Shown: in pieces, positions 1-11,289 of the stretch
Layout of the letters: each line of letters begins with the position of its first letter
Position numbering within the stretch: position 1 is the stretch's first letter
Assembly (NCBI GenBank): GCA_013399695.1
Contig: VXAU01000307.1
Coordinates: 186,001-250,000 of the forward strand
Direction of reading: 5' to 3'
Length of the DNA: 64,000 bases
From: Formicarius rufipectus
Taxonomy: Eukaryota > Chordata > Aves > Passeriformes > Formicariidae
Position numbers and translations under genes: made by a program
The notes under the pieces: generated by a model
The model's database searches: none
What the model saw: only the letters and a program-made list of their open reading frames with translations
Told to the model about the DNA's origin: nothing

Positions 1-1059
1 CATAAACATCCTGGCTGGCCACATTCACACCCCATCACCTCAGTTTCTCTCTGGGTTTTCTGCCAGACTATCTCACCCCATAAGATTTGAATGGAGGAGG
101 GACTGCTGGAACCCCACATCCAACAGCACTGGACCCCCAGGCACAGACAGATGTCTCCACAGTCAGGAAGGAGGGCAGATCCGCTCACTCAGGCTCTGAC
201 AGGATGGGAATAAAGACCTTGTCTGTCTCCAGTCCTTTGCTCCTACAGTAGGTCTATTATTTGGGTTTTTAAAGGAGGTCTATTTGCTTTCAATTCAACT
301 CCAGCTCGACCAAAATAATGATCACTCTGATTCTGGCAGGAAGATTGTTGATTCAACTACTTTAAGAGTTTATTTTCCTGCAGAAGTCTCTGAGGGAGCT
401 TCTGAGCACTTAATGGCCATGGTCACTTCTAAGAAACCCACTGAGGGCATCACTGTGTCTCCATCCCGGCAAACATCCACATCACCCCACCTATGCCAGA
501 AGGACTTGGGGAAGATGAAAGGAATTCTCACCTTCTTGAGTTTATTTTTTTCAGTACCTATCTGTATGTGTAGCTGAGTTTTCCATGTAGGGGATGTATA
601 ATTTGAGCAGAACACAGTACGTTGAATTTTGCCTTCAGCTACGCTCTCTGAAGCCAAGATTTGCTCCAAGCTAGAGAGGGAGTGCCAAGCTACCAGCACA
701 CCACAGATATGAGCAAGGTACTTTGTAAATATTCTTTGTAAATATTCTCTATTTCTCCTTTGAATCAGCATATTCCCATCATTACTAAGGCATTTTAAAG
801 GCTATTGCCATGGCAAGGCCAGAGTTTGGCACAGCATTTTTGGGTTGCAGTTTATGCTCTCAAATAACTTCGTGTCCCCGGCTGCTCTTTCCGCCTCTTG
901 CTATTTTCCTAGGACAGAAATCTTGAGGTTGGAACATTTCCCACTGGCAGAGGTCCACCAGTTTCCACTGAATTATGTAGGAGAGAGCTTAGGAAGAGCT
1001 CTTAAGATCTTCTCAGAGATGGTCAGTGCTTCCCCGGGAGCAGCCCTAGAAGGATGCTG

Positions 1060-1275
1060 AGGCAGGATACGTGTCCCAGCACCCTGTGAACTCCGTGTTG
1101 GCAGCATAAGGAGCCAGACAGTCTGCCTGAATTCCCTCTGCTAAGGCAATGCAGGAACTCCCCTGACACCTCACTACCTCCCTAAATACATGCTTTTAAT
1201 AAAGAGCCAATTTAATTTCCCAAACACTGAGTCATCTCGTGTTATTACCTGGCATATGGTACCCAGAACAGCAGC
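1060..1275 (+). mobile_element. Possible LTR remnant (retroviral R-U5-like end)
   Basis: An AATAAA signal near 1199 is followed by a U5-like stretch ending around 'acctggca'. A few bases later comes 'tggtacccagaacagc', which loosely resembles a tRNA-Lys primer binding site. No internal retroviral sequence follows, and the 5' edge is not defined. This is a by-eye resemblance; it could be chance. Confidence 0.3.
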
Positions 1276-2517
1276 CACAGCATCTTTTCCTTGAAAGAAG
1301 GATGTTTCTGTTCCCTCCTCCATCCCTGGCTTTTACAACTAATTTCTATTTTTTTTCTTTTAAGCACAAATCCTCCCCTGTCCCAACTTCCCTGCTTTCT
1401 AAGCTACGATGGGATTAAGCCAGAAGCAGGGATAAAAGGAGGAATCTGGGATGTGCAGGTCAGAGAGCCTGAGGGATCAAGCAGGGAGGAGCAGGGTTGC
1501 ACCTGCACAGAAATGGGACCAGCAGCTCTGCTTTGATCTTTGGACTTGAAGCTGTGCCAGCTCCTGGAGAAAATTCCCCAGTTATCAGATAGCTGCCCTT
1601 CCTGCAGGGACATGTTAATAATGAACACCAAGATCAACATGGCCGTGGAACTTCAATCCCACACGACAATGGTAACAGCAGGGCTTTTTTCCCCAGTCTT
1701 GGAATGATGCTGCCCAGCATCCATCTCTGGGTTTACCTGTTGTTGCCCTGCTGTTATCCCTGTCCAAATTCCCCACACACCTACTAGAGGAATGAATCCA
1801 GCTCCCTCCCACACTCCCACAGACACTGTGTGCTGCAGGATGGGTCGTTTCCCCAAAATCTCAGGCTGGAAGTTGTGTGCTCTGATCCAGCATCCATCTG
1901 GGTGAACCAGAACCCCCAGTCCCCAGCCCTGCCATCCTCCTGCTTCCAGCAAGGATGCAGGTTCGTGTCTGGTGGAATTTTGTGATGTCTCCAGGCCAAC
2001 AATGCCTTGAATCGGTTGGGGGAGGAGTGGAATGCACAGAGGGGTCCCACAGAGGGCCAGGACCTGCTGTGCCCACCCAGGAGCTGGATTTACACAAGAC
2101 ACCATGTTCACACCATTAATATTATGGGCTGGTGCTCTCCAACAAGGGTGAGTTGCTCTAAATTATATTTGAGATAAATTGTTATCACGTTAAATCTGAC
2201 ACTTTCAGTCGCACTGGAATGCCAAAAAAATTACCATTAATGTGAGAGTGAATCCTACCTTTTTTCCCCCCCAACTCTACTCCCATGCACCAGGAACATC
2301 CTTGGGAGAGCCTGGGCCTGGGGGCTCTGAGATTAGGGGCTTGGAGGATGAAGGGGTTGCTTGAGGAGATGAGCTGGGGAAGAGGGATGTGGGCAGAGCT
2401 GTTGTCTGCTCCTGTGAGCTCTGCACAGCAGCTCAGCCATCACAGGAATGATGCTATTGGCACTCAGATTAATAATTAAACCATAGTATGATCATAGATA
2501 AAAATATGAAAATCCAG

Positions 2518-2582
2518 GCAGTTCCCCTTTGCTTAAAATACAACAAAATGTAAAAATAAATAATTAAATAAATAAAAAAATC
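2518..2582. repeat. A/T-rich low-complexity tract
   Basis: Short runs of A broken by single T, such as 'aaataaataattaaataaat', with no further structure. Confidence 0.7.
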
Positions 2583-3159
2583 TGGAGCTAAATTAACAAT
2601 GTGCTCTCCCAATTACAGCCACCCTCTGGTGAATATCAGGTTGTCATGACAACCTGCCCAGCAAATGATACGGCCCAAAATAAAGCACAGCAGGAAGAGC
2701 GATCTTTGGAATCCGATTTTGCTGTCAAAGTAGAATTAAGGTTTCTTTGGAGGCCAGTGATTTTGGTGAATTTATGGCTGTGGTCCTTCCATTGGTGTTC
2801 ATTAACGTGATCCATTTATCCAGATAAGTGATGGCAGAACTAGACAGGGAGCAACAAAGAACCCATGTCTAGAAATTAAGTTAACGTCTTGAATACAACC
2901 CAAACAACAAGGAAAGGGGAATGACTGCTGGGTGGGTAATTTTCAGAATCTGATGTGGCAAGTGGGATGAGGTTTAAATTACTTGTAGGAACATTTCCGA
3001 GTGGCTTGAGCAGGTCTGAAGGGGCTAAAGGGATCCAGCTGGCTAGAGGGGTTTTAAAATCTAGTTTTTACATTTCTTTTCTCATAATTTTGCGTGTTTA
3101 TGTGGAAAACCTTAATTTATCTGCCATCCACACCGATTTTGGCAAAATCAAGAGGTAAG

Positions 3160-3943
3160 CCCACGCTGACCTCATGAAATTCAGCAAGGTAGAAAGCAAA
3201 GTCCTGTATGTGGGTCATAGTAAGCCCAAGCACAAATATAGACTGGGTGGAGAATGGATTGAGAGCAGCCCTGGGAAGAAGGGCTTGGGGATGTTGGTGC
3301 ATGAGAAGCTCCACATGCTCAAGCCATGTGTGCTGGAGCTGCCCCATGCCCTGGGCTGGTCCCACCACGTGGGCTGCAGGGCTGGGGGGGATTCTGTTCC
3401 TCTGCCCCCTCAGGTGAGACCCCACCTGGAATTCTGCATCCAGCCCTGGGAACAACAGCACAAGGACGTGGAGCTGCTGGAGAGAGTCCAGAGGAGGCCC
3501 CGGAGATGCTGCAGGGCTGGAGCCCCTCTGCTCTGGAGCCAGGCTGGGAGAGCTGGGGGGGCTCACCTGGAGCAGAGAAGGCTCCAGGGACACCTGAGAG
3601 CCCCTTGCAGAGCCTAAAGGGGCTCCAGGAGACGCTGGAGAGGGACTGGGGATGAGGTGTGGAGGAACAAGGGCCTGGAATAAAGGGGGGAATGGATTAA
3701 AACTGGCAGAGGGCATGATTAGATTGGATTTTGGGAAGGAATTTGTGGCTGGGAGGGGGGGGAGGCCCTGGCACAGGTTGGACAGAGAAGCTGTGGCTTC
3801 CCCTGGATCGTTGGGAGTGTCCAGGGCCAGGCTGGACAGGGCTTGAAGCAACTCGAACTGGTGAAAGGTATCCCTGTTCATGGCAGGGGAGTTGGAATGA
3901 GATGAGCTTTAAGGTCCCTTCCAAACCATTCTGTGATTCAATG
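3160..3943 (+). mobile_element. CR1 LINE, truncated 3' portion (long copy)
   Basis: The copy reads in CR1 sense from the end of the reverse-transcriptase region ('gctgacctcatgaaattcag', then 'gagaatggattgagagcagc') through the typical 3' UTR. The UTR holds 'ccctggcacaggttggacag', 'ggtatccctgttcatggcag' and the terminal 'aaaccattctgtgattca'. Frames are broken, so it is a dead 5'-truncated insertion. The 254-residue open frame on the opposite strand is an antisense by-product. Confidence 0.88.
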
Positions 3944-4194
3944 AAACACCTGCAGTTTATTTCTTTTAAGACCAATGTAAACCCCAATCTTTAAAGCCCA
4001 TCTGGATGCTGCTTGAGCTGTGAGAGGATGCTGCTCTGGACTTATTCCCAAAGGATACAGGTGGGGACATGAGAATCCCAGCGTTTTCCCCAGGTGCTGT
4101 GTGTTGGATGGGTTAGTACCACCCTAAATGCTGCTCTGAGATTTGGGTGCTCACCTGCACTGGTGGGTTGGGGGTTTGGGATGCTTGGGTGTGG

Positions 4195-5625
4195 GAATCC
4201 AGAGAGTCCCTGTCAGATCCCCAGGGTGTGGGATCTGGAGAGTCGTTGTCAGAGTCCCGAGGTGCAGGATGCGGGGTGGTCCCTTTCCGATCCCAATGGT
4301 GAGGGAATCAGGGGGTCCCTGCCAGAGTGGTGGGATGCGGGATGTGAGTGCTCCCTGTCAGAGCCCTGGGGGTGACAGGACCCAAAAGTTCCCTTTCAGA
4401 TGCCAGACAGGCTGGGGACCCAGGGTGCTCCTGTCAGAGCTCCAGATTCCAGGAAGGATCCCTCTCAGAGCCCCAGGGGTGCAGGATCTAGGGTATCCCT
4501 GTCATAACCCATGGTGCAGGATGTGGGGGATCCCACTCAGATCCCCGGGGTGCGAGATGTGGGGTGGGCCCCTTAGACCCCCGTGGTGGGGGATGTAGGG
4601 TGTGCCTGTCAGTCTGTGGTGCAGGAGGGGAGGTATCCTTATCAGTATCCCTGTCAGTGGCCGTGGCGCTGGAAAGGGGGGATCCCCCTTAGACCCCCGT
4701 GGTGCAGGATGCGGGAGGTCCTGCTCAGATCCTCGGGTTGTGGGATGCAGGGGGGCCTCTTAGATTGCCGTGGTGGGGGATGCAGAGTATCCCTATCAGA
4801 GCCTGGGTTGCAGGATGTGGGGTATCCCTATTAGACCCCCGGATATCCCAGATATCTGGGTTGCAGGATATCCCTATTAAACCCCTGGGCTGTGGGATGT
4901 GGGGTATCCCTATTAGATCCCCAGGTTGCGGGATATCCCTATTAGACACCCAGCCTGCGAGATGTGGGGTATCCCTATCACAGCCCAGGATGAGGGGTGT
5001 TCCCCTTAGAGACCCATGGTGAGGGATGTGGAGTATCCCTGTCAGTGGCCATGGTGCGGGATATCCCTATCAGAGCCCGGGCTGGGGGGTATCCCTATTA
5101 GACCCCTGGGCTGCAGGATGTGGGGTATCCCTATCACAGCCCGGGATGCGGGGGATCCCCCTTAGAGACTCGTGGTGTGGAATGCGGGGTATCCCTATTA
5201 GACCCCTGGGTTGTTGGATGCAGGGTATCCCTATTAGACCCTCGGGATGAGGGGAACCCCTACTATCCCCCCGGGTTGCGAGATTATCTCTATTATCCCC
5301 CCGAGCTGTGGGGGACCCCTATTATCCCCTCGGGTTGCGGAGCACTCCTATTATCCCCCGGGTTGCGGGGTACCCCCATTATCCCCCCGGGCTATGGGAT
5401 ATCCCTATTAGACCCCGGGGCTGCGGGATGCAGAGTACCCCTATTATCCCCCCGAGTTGTGGGATATCCCTATTAACCCCCCGAGTTGCCGGATATCCCT
5501 ATTATCCCTCCGAGTTGTGGGATATCCCTATTAACCCCTCGAGTTGTGGGATATCCCTATTAGACCCCCGGGCTGCGGGATGCAGGGTACCCCTATTATC
5601 CCCCTGCGTTGCGGGGCATCCCGCT
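4195..5625. repeat. Promoter-flanking minisatellite with 36-bp and 29-bp units
   Basis: About 43 head-to-tail units are built on the core 'gggatatccctattagaccc' followed by a C-rich/G-rich junction of the 'cccgggttg' type. From about 4195 to 4820 the units are diverged and spaced about 36 bp. From 4823 on, the 'tatccct' anchor recurs at 4869, 4905, 4934, 4970, 5034, 5062, 5090, 5126, 5190, 5226, 5400, 5436, 5465, 5494, 5523, 5552 and 5588, almost always 28-29 or 36 bp apart. The long unit differs from the short one by about 7 bp (an extra 'gggatgc'-like block). Unit length explains the long open frames in all three forward frames, which read as periodic Pro/Gly/Ile peptides and are not genes. 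Confidence 0.95.
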
Positions 5626-5719
5626 CAGCCCCCCGTGCCGTGCGTGCTGCGGGGGCTCCCCCGGTGTGCCCGTGTGTGCTGGAGCGCTGCGGGGCTGCCA
5701 GGCCGTCCTTACATCGCGG

Positions 5720-5735
5720 ACTACATCTCCCGGCA
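5720..5735 (+). promoter_or_regulatory. ZNF143/SBS-like element
   Basis: ACTACATCTCCCGGCA matches the known Staf/ZNF143 core (ACTACAnnTCCCAGmA type) except for G in place of A in 'CCCGG'. Such sites typically sit close to the start of transcription in CpG-island promoters, which fits this place between the minisatellite and exon 1. Binding is inferred from the motif alone. Confidence 0.6.
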
Positions 5736-5759
5736 GAGCCAGAGGCGGCGGGGCTGTGC

Positions 5760-5768
5760 GGGCGGGGC
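5760..5768 (+). promoter_or_regulatory. GC box (Sp1/KLF-type)
   Basis: The sequence GGGCGGGGC lies 25 bp after the SBS-like element and about 20 bp before the N gap. It is a consensus Sp1/KLF site in a CpG island. Confidence 0.55.
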
Positions 5769-5787
5769 TCTGCGCGTCACTGCCCGC

Positions 5788-5828
5788 NNNNNNNNNNNNN
5801 NNNNNNNNNNNNNNNNNNNNNNNNNNNN
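5788..5828. other. Assembly gap (41 N) in the promoter/exon 1 region
   Basis: Forty-one undetermined bases fall in the most GC-rich part of the window. The true length and content are unknown, so the start of CTIF exon 1 cannot be placed with confidence. Confidence 1.
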
Positions 5829-5951
5829 CCCGAGCCGGAGCTGGTGTGTCCTGCCGGGCGGTGCCCCCCGAATCCCCGCCGCGTCCCCCCGCACGCCGCG
5901 CCGCGCCCATGCCCGCCCCGTCGGGGCACTGACCGCGCCCGGCCCCGCACG
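5829..5951 (+). other. CTIF: CTIF exon 1, 5' untranslated (3' part visible)
   Basis: This GC-rich sequence runs from the N gap to a strong donor, 'cgcacg|gtaagc', at 5951/5952. It would splice to the acceptor before 34563, giving a leader whose last 33 bases precede the CTIF start codon. The transcription start is not visible; it may lie in the gap or at about 5740-5790. The leader holds one upstream ATG (5909) with its own stop. The CTIF frame itself has no stop through the visible exon. Assignment as exon 1 rests on the CpG island, donor and position, not on transcript data. Confidence 0.65.
5909..5932 (+). promoter_or_regulatory. Upstream ORF in the CTIF leader (7 codons)
   Basis: ATG at 5909 opens a 7-codon frame (MPAPSGH) closed by TGA at 5930-5932, before the exon 1 donor and out of frame with CTIF. 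The context is CCC before and C after the ATG, which is weak, so most ribosomes would be expected to scan past. No other ATG is visible between the gap and the CTIF start in the proposed spliced leader. Confidence 0.5.
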
Positions 5952-6299
5952 GTAAGCCGGGCGATGGGGGGCGATAGGAGGGGACATGACACAGCAGCGG
6001 GCAGGGTGGGGGATAAGGTGGTGGAATGGGAAGCGGGAGAGGCGGGGGGGAGGTTGCGCATCCCGGCTTTTGTCTGCCTGGGAACGCCGCGGACCCCGCG
6101 GGGATGGAGGGGCGCGCTGCGGATGCGGGCGGGGGGCGGGCAGGGCTCGATGCTGGCGGTGCCCAGAGCGGCCTCGGCTCTTTGGGGGGGTGTTCCCCCC
6201 ACCCGCTGGCAGCCCGTGTGGGGATGCGGAGCCTTCCCCTGGGATGTGCCCCCTTTCAGTGGAGGAGAGCGGCGGGGCTGCGCTCGGTGGTGCTCCCGG

Positions 6300-6340
6300 C
6301 CTCTGGAAGCTTCCCGGCCCCTGGAAGCTTCCCGGCCCCT
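6300..6340. repeat. Short 18-bp tandem duplication
   Basis: The unit 'ctggaagcttcccggccc' occurs twice in succession, followed by a partial third copy, in the GC-rich start of intron 1. Confidence 0.85.
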
Positions 6341-9300
6341 CCGCTGGGCTGGCGAAGGGCAGCAGTGGCCTCTCCCCCTCCGTGGGCAGGAGGACAGGGA
6401 CCCCATCGCGTCCCCACCGCGGCGAGCATCGCCCATCGCGGTCCCCTATCGTCATCCCGCACAGAGGCATCCGCAGGCACGGAGGTACCACCTGAGCATC
6501 TTCGTGCTGCGGGGACGTGTCCTCGGTGGGGTGCCCGCTGCCGGGAGCATCCCCCGCCTCCCTGGAGGTGCCCTCCCCGTCCTTGCACCCTCCCTGAGTT
6601 TGGATGCAGCGAGCGAGGGCTCGGCGGAGACGCGGTCTGGGTGTTATTTTGTTGCCGTGGTTTTCCTGCAGAGTCACTCCGGCCGCACGTGGTCTCGGGG
6701 CCGTGGGTGACATTAGGGGACAACAGATGCTGTTGGCGTAGGAGCAGCCGGGGGGTCGCGGGATGCTTCTTGTCGCAGCTGCCCCTGGCAGTGCTGAACT
6801 GACACACAGCTGCTGGGTGTCACTGGAGTCACAGCACCTCAAAACTCATCCTTGCAGTTGTTTTTCCATAGAATGAGACCGGGGTTCTCATCTCCTGGGG
6901 CTCTTCCTTGTGTCAGGCTCCGCTGGAAGGGGTGAGATCCCCCACCAGTGAGACCCTCACAGGGGATGAGGCAGTAATGCCATTAGGCTGGAAAGGGGCA
7001 GGTGCTCTTTCCCAGCAGAATGAGGAGGGCTGCAGTGCCCCAGGATCTGGTTGCTTCTCTCAAATGGGCCTTTTCCATATATCCATGTGTGCCACCTTCA
7101 TTCCTGATCCAGTAATCCATGCTACTCCTTCTCCATCAAAATAAGAGCAGGTGATTTAGTAGTCACTCCTCTCCAAAATCTAGGAAGGCTTTGTGATGGT
7201 GGACCATCCTCTGAGCATCCAGATGCTGGCAGGAGGGTGCTGCAGGGAATGGAGAGGGAAACATCCTGCTCTGCTTATGGCTTATGTGTCCCTGACAAGC
7301 AAATCTTCACACATTGTCTCCACTGAGTGCAAAAAGCCATTTTTTTGTGTCCATCTACATTATTTTTCCCTGTGAGGACCATAGAGGCTGTTCTCTGCCA
7401 TTGCTGAACCCAAGGTCCAAGAGCAAAACCTCGTGCTGCATTTTATTCCCTAAAGCCTTGGGTAAGATTTGTAGGCTGTGGTTTCCCTGCGTTAAGTGTG
7501 TTGTCTTTGGCAGAGAGACAAGCAGTGTCTGTTTTGGGAAGCTCAGGCTGTGCATTTCTTTTTATCATTTATAAGATCTCATGTTGCTTTCAAAGCAGAG
7601 GAGCAGCGTTCGGATGCTGCAGGTGAAGGTGATGTGAGGAGGCGACTTGTCTCGGGTGAGCTGGAGAGTAAAGCCCAGCACCCAGAAGCTTTCCAGCTGA
7701 TGGGAGACTGTAGAGACTGTTTGTGGAGATGAACTAAACACCGGCTCTGCCTTTGTCATGGGATTTGGGAGAAGAGTGGCTTGACTGGGTTTCACACATT
7801 CATTGACACAGCTGAGTTGACCTCGTCCCCAAATGGGTGGAAGTGGTCTAGGAGAGCCATGAAAAATAGTATGCAAAGCATGAAAACATTCTTCATAGTT
7901 GTTAGTCCTTGATCCAAGCTGTGGAAGGGAAGATAACAAGGTGCTGAACTTTATCTCTAGAAGTCTCTCCTTCAGCCCTTGATCTTAGATGAGAATAATA
8001 CCATTTTTTCACTCTCTGAGTGTCCTCACTTTGGGTTGAACTGCTCCGTTGAGTTCACTCTACTGTGGTCTCCTGGTGACGACAAATTTTGCCATGTTGA
8101 CTCTCCTTTCTCATTTTATGTCTCTCTCTGACCTGTTTCTCCTTGCAGCCATCCTTGCTGCTGCTTGGCCTTTTCCCAGCAGAAATTGTGGTAGTTATCA
8201 ACAGTTGAGTTTTTGCCTGCATGTCTCTTCAAAGCAGCAAGAAAACCTTCCTGGACCGTACTTAATTTCATATTGTTGCAGCTGAACTGAGTCTTTGGGG
8301 TCCAGTGTATTTGTGAGGAGCTATTGCTAAAAGTATAGCAAGACTCTCTGGTTTCTCAGGAAGCTGAGGGCAGCAGATGAGTTTTTCACGAGCTGTTTGG
8401 GGCACATTTAACATTCTGCCTGTCTATTCTGATGTAGCAATTAAATATTGTTAGTGATTTCATTGTTCTTCAGTTTGGCAGAAGTGTAAAGACATTTACA
8501 TTGCTAACACCATTGTTAATTTTCAGAGTTAACAGTCTGATTTGTTTGGGGTAGCTCTTGGTCCTCATCAGGTTGGGGAAAGGACCATGAAAATCCTGGA
8601 AGCGTTGAGGCTTCTGTACGAATAATCTCCATAAATGCCTTGGGATGTTGTTGTGAAATTCCTTGGAGAAGGGGCAGTTCTGCTACCTGAGTATAATTAA
8701 CAGATTACTGAGTCATCTGAAATGAAGGGCTACTGTAGCTAGCCAATCATCTTCTGTTTGTTTGAGACCCTGGCTATTTAATTTTAATTTAGTTATATAC
8801 ATGTGTATGCATATGCTTATATGTGTTAATTTACAACACAGGTTCCTTGCTGGTGATCCTAAGAGAAATACATTTCCTGCTCAGTTCAGGCTGGAATAGG
8901 AATAACATTACATACCCTTAAAACTTTTGAGCGTTAAAACATCAACTTTGCTGCTGAAAAGAGAGATTTTGTTTCTTTCACATCTGCCTTGGGCTGTGCC
9001 AAGGTTTCTCTTGCCTTGCTGGATTCTGCATTGTCATTGTCTTCTACAATGTAGAAATACCTCTACAGTGGCCAGAAATGGGAATGGTTTCTCTAGCATG
9101 GCTGGATTAAGGAAAATTTATTATGGAAAATAGAAGGTTTGAGATCTTTGCTGTTTTGAGTTAACTTTTGGAAACTCCTTTGAGGCAGTCCATGGACCTC
9201 TGAGGCTCTGGGCACCATGGGTAGGCTAGGAGTAGTCTCTTGCTGACTTCAGAAAAGCCACTGCTCCCTCCTCTCCCACAGAGACAACCCTTGGCCTCCC

Positions 9301-9984
9301 CATCCTCCAGGCACGTAGCAGTTGTGGTCCAGAAGAAGAAGAACCTGGTTTCTTAGCTGGTAGGAGAACCTGTGGTGACAGCCTCTGGTGACACAACTCA
9401 ACTTCTGCCTCTGCTGTCTTTGCAAGACTAAAATCTTGTCACACCTGTTGGCTGGGAACCTGCCCAGGTGTATTTCATAACGTGCAGACACTTATCAAGG
9501 GTGTCTCCTCTGTGCCAAACCAGCACGGGCTCAGCTTCATCTTCTTGATTTTGGAGTGCTGGTGGTGGATGTCGCCTGCATTTCCAGCAGGATGGAAAGG
9601 GTTGTGGGTGGGGTAGCATGGCAGTGGTGGTGGGGATGCCCCTGGGATGGGTAGCAGGGATGGGGAGGGATGTGTGCATGGTGTGCCCCATCCCTTGGTG
9701 TCCCGTCATGCCTTGGTGACCTGAGGATGCTTGTGGGTGCCCACAAGCTTCTTATTTCTCACCAGTGGTCTTAATTGGTGCGTTGGGTTTGCGTGGTCAG
9801 GTTTTGGTAGAGGGAGAGTTACAGGGGTGAGAAGCTTCTGGAATCTTCCCCGGTGTCTGGCAGAGTCAATGCCAACTGCTCCAGGAGAGAGTCACCGCTG
9901 GCCAAGGCTGAGCCCGTCAGAGATGGCAGCGACATCTCAGGATTGAGGTATTTCGAGTGGAAAAAGTATTTTGTGGAGATATAA

Positions 9985-10792
9985 CTGTGGCCAGAGAAGA
10001 GCAGGGTGAGAGTGTGGGAGGGGAACAGCTCTGCAAACACCAAGGGCAGTGCAGGAGGAGGGGCAGGCACTGGAGCTGGGGTTGCCCTGAGACCCCAAGG
10101 GGAGGCAGCTGTGCCCCTGCAGCCCCTGGGCTCACACAGAGACCCACTGTAGGAGCTCACCTGGAGCAGGTGGATGCCTGAGAGGGGCTGTGATCCCAGG
10201 GGAAGCCCTTGCTGGAGCAGGGTCCTGGCAGCCCCTGTGGATCTGTGGAGAGGAGCCCACCTTGGAGCAGTTTCCTGGCAGGACTCATGGCCCTGTGGGG
10301 CTGTGCCCGAAGGGCTGACCCCAGGGAAGAGTGACCCACGTGGCACCAGTCCATGGTGAGCTGTTGCACACTGGAGGTCATGGAGAACTGTCTCCCGTGG
10401 GAGGGACCTCAGGCTGGAGCAGGGGAAGGAGTCCAGCTCCTTGTTGTTTCAATGTCAGGAACATGTGAAGAACTGACTGAATCCCCCATTCCCATCTCCC
10501 TGAGCTGCTGTGGGGGAGGAGGGAGAGCCCAGGAAGGAGGGAGTGCTGGGGGGAAGGTGTCTGTGTTTTATTTCTCAGTATCCTGCTCTGATTTGGTTAG
10601 TAATAAATTCAGTTGATATCCTCATGTTTAGACCATTTTGCCCGTGACAGTGACTGCTGAGTGACCTCTCCCTGTCCTTACCTCAACCCATGAACCCTTG
10701 GTTATATTTTCTCTCCCCTGTCCAGTTGCAGAGGCCAGGGATGGAGCAGATTTGGTGGGTGCCTGGCACCCAGTCAGGGTCAACATACTATG
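9985..10792 (+). mobile_element. Passerine endogenous-retrovirus LTR fragment
   Basis: The sequence matches my memory of a common songbird LTR. It has a series of 'ctggagcagg...gaggagcccacctt' segments, a purine-rich 'ggaggagggagagcccagga' block, then 'tttatttctcagtatcctgctctgatttggttagtaataaa' spread over 10567-10609. It ends with 'cagtcagggtcaacatacta', like the terminal 'gggtcaaccca' region of the family. AATAAA near 10604 is the likely polyadenylation signal. No second LTR or internal gene is visible, so it is a solo or partial LTR. The exact TG/CA ends are unclear. Confidence 0.65.
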
Positions 10793-11289
10793 ATTGGCCT
10801 TTATGCCAAAAAAAACCCCCAAAACAAACAAACCCCACCAACCAACCTTCTCCCTCCCTCTGGAGTGGACTTGTCTTGCTGGGACTGGTTTGTACAGCCT
10901 GTGCCACAGTGGGAAGGCTTCACCACCACTGGAGCCTGCCCTGCAGCAGAACAGAAGCTACTGGGAGGCACACCAGTTTCCCCAGACACCAGTGATGGGG
11001 AACCATTAACAGGGTTGGTAATTAATTCTGGAAAATGCTTTTGAACTCGTGAAATGCTGGAGGAGCTTGGCTGCTGGGACCATGGGGGAAGCTTGGGAGG
11101 AGCTGGTGTTCACAGCTGGAGCTGGCACAGGACACGGGTGGCTGGGTTGGCATGGGAAGGGTGGCTTGGGAAGCTGTGGCATGGGAGCAGCAATCTGGGG
11201 CCCTGTCATGAGCTGTACTGCCAAGGACAGACCATTCCCAAACAAGTGCTGGGATGGTCTGCTGCAAGGGCAGGCAGGGATAGGACAAG

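Larger units (their letters stand above)
1..3159. other. Intergenic sequence upstream of CTIF
   Basis: No gene can be supported here. Open frames are short and carry no recognisable protein. A possible LTR remnant is listed separately at about 1060-1275, and an A/T-rich simple stretch lies at about 2518-2582. In mammals the neighbour on this side of CTIF is ZBTB7C, transcribed away from it, but no ZBTB7C coding sequence is visible in this stretch. Confidence 0.7.
5600..6650. promoter_or_regulatory. CTIF: CpG island at the CTIF 5' end
   Basis: G+C and CpG content rise sharply after the minisatellite and fall off by about 6700, unlike the A/T-rich sequence further into the intron. It contains an SBS-like ZNF143 site, a GC box, no evident TATA box, and a good splice donor. 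This is the expected layout of a broadly expressed vertebrate promoter. The extent is judged by eye. Confidence 0.8.

Noticed and set aside
3117..3881. 254-codon antisense open frame
   Set aside because: It lies almost wholly on the reverse strand of a CR1 3' portion. This is composition, not a gene.
4143..5955. Long open frames in all three forward frames (e.g. 151, 118, 215 codons)
   Set aside because: They are translations of the minisatellite. The same Ile-Pro-Ile-Arg-Pro-type peptide appears in whichever frame the repeat length allows, and no start or splice logic supports a protein.
5544..6842. Large open frames on both strands across the CpG island (388 and 373 codons)
   Set aside because: High G+C removes stop codons, the frames run through the N gap, and the + frame crosses the strong exon 1 donor. 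No domain is recognised. Only the part before 5951 is discussed, as leader.
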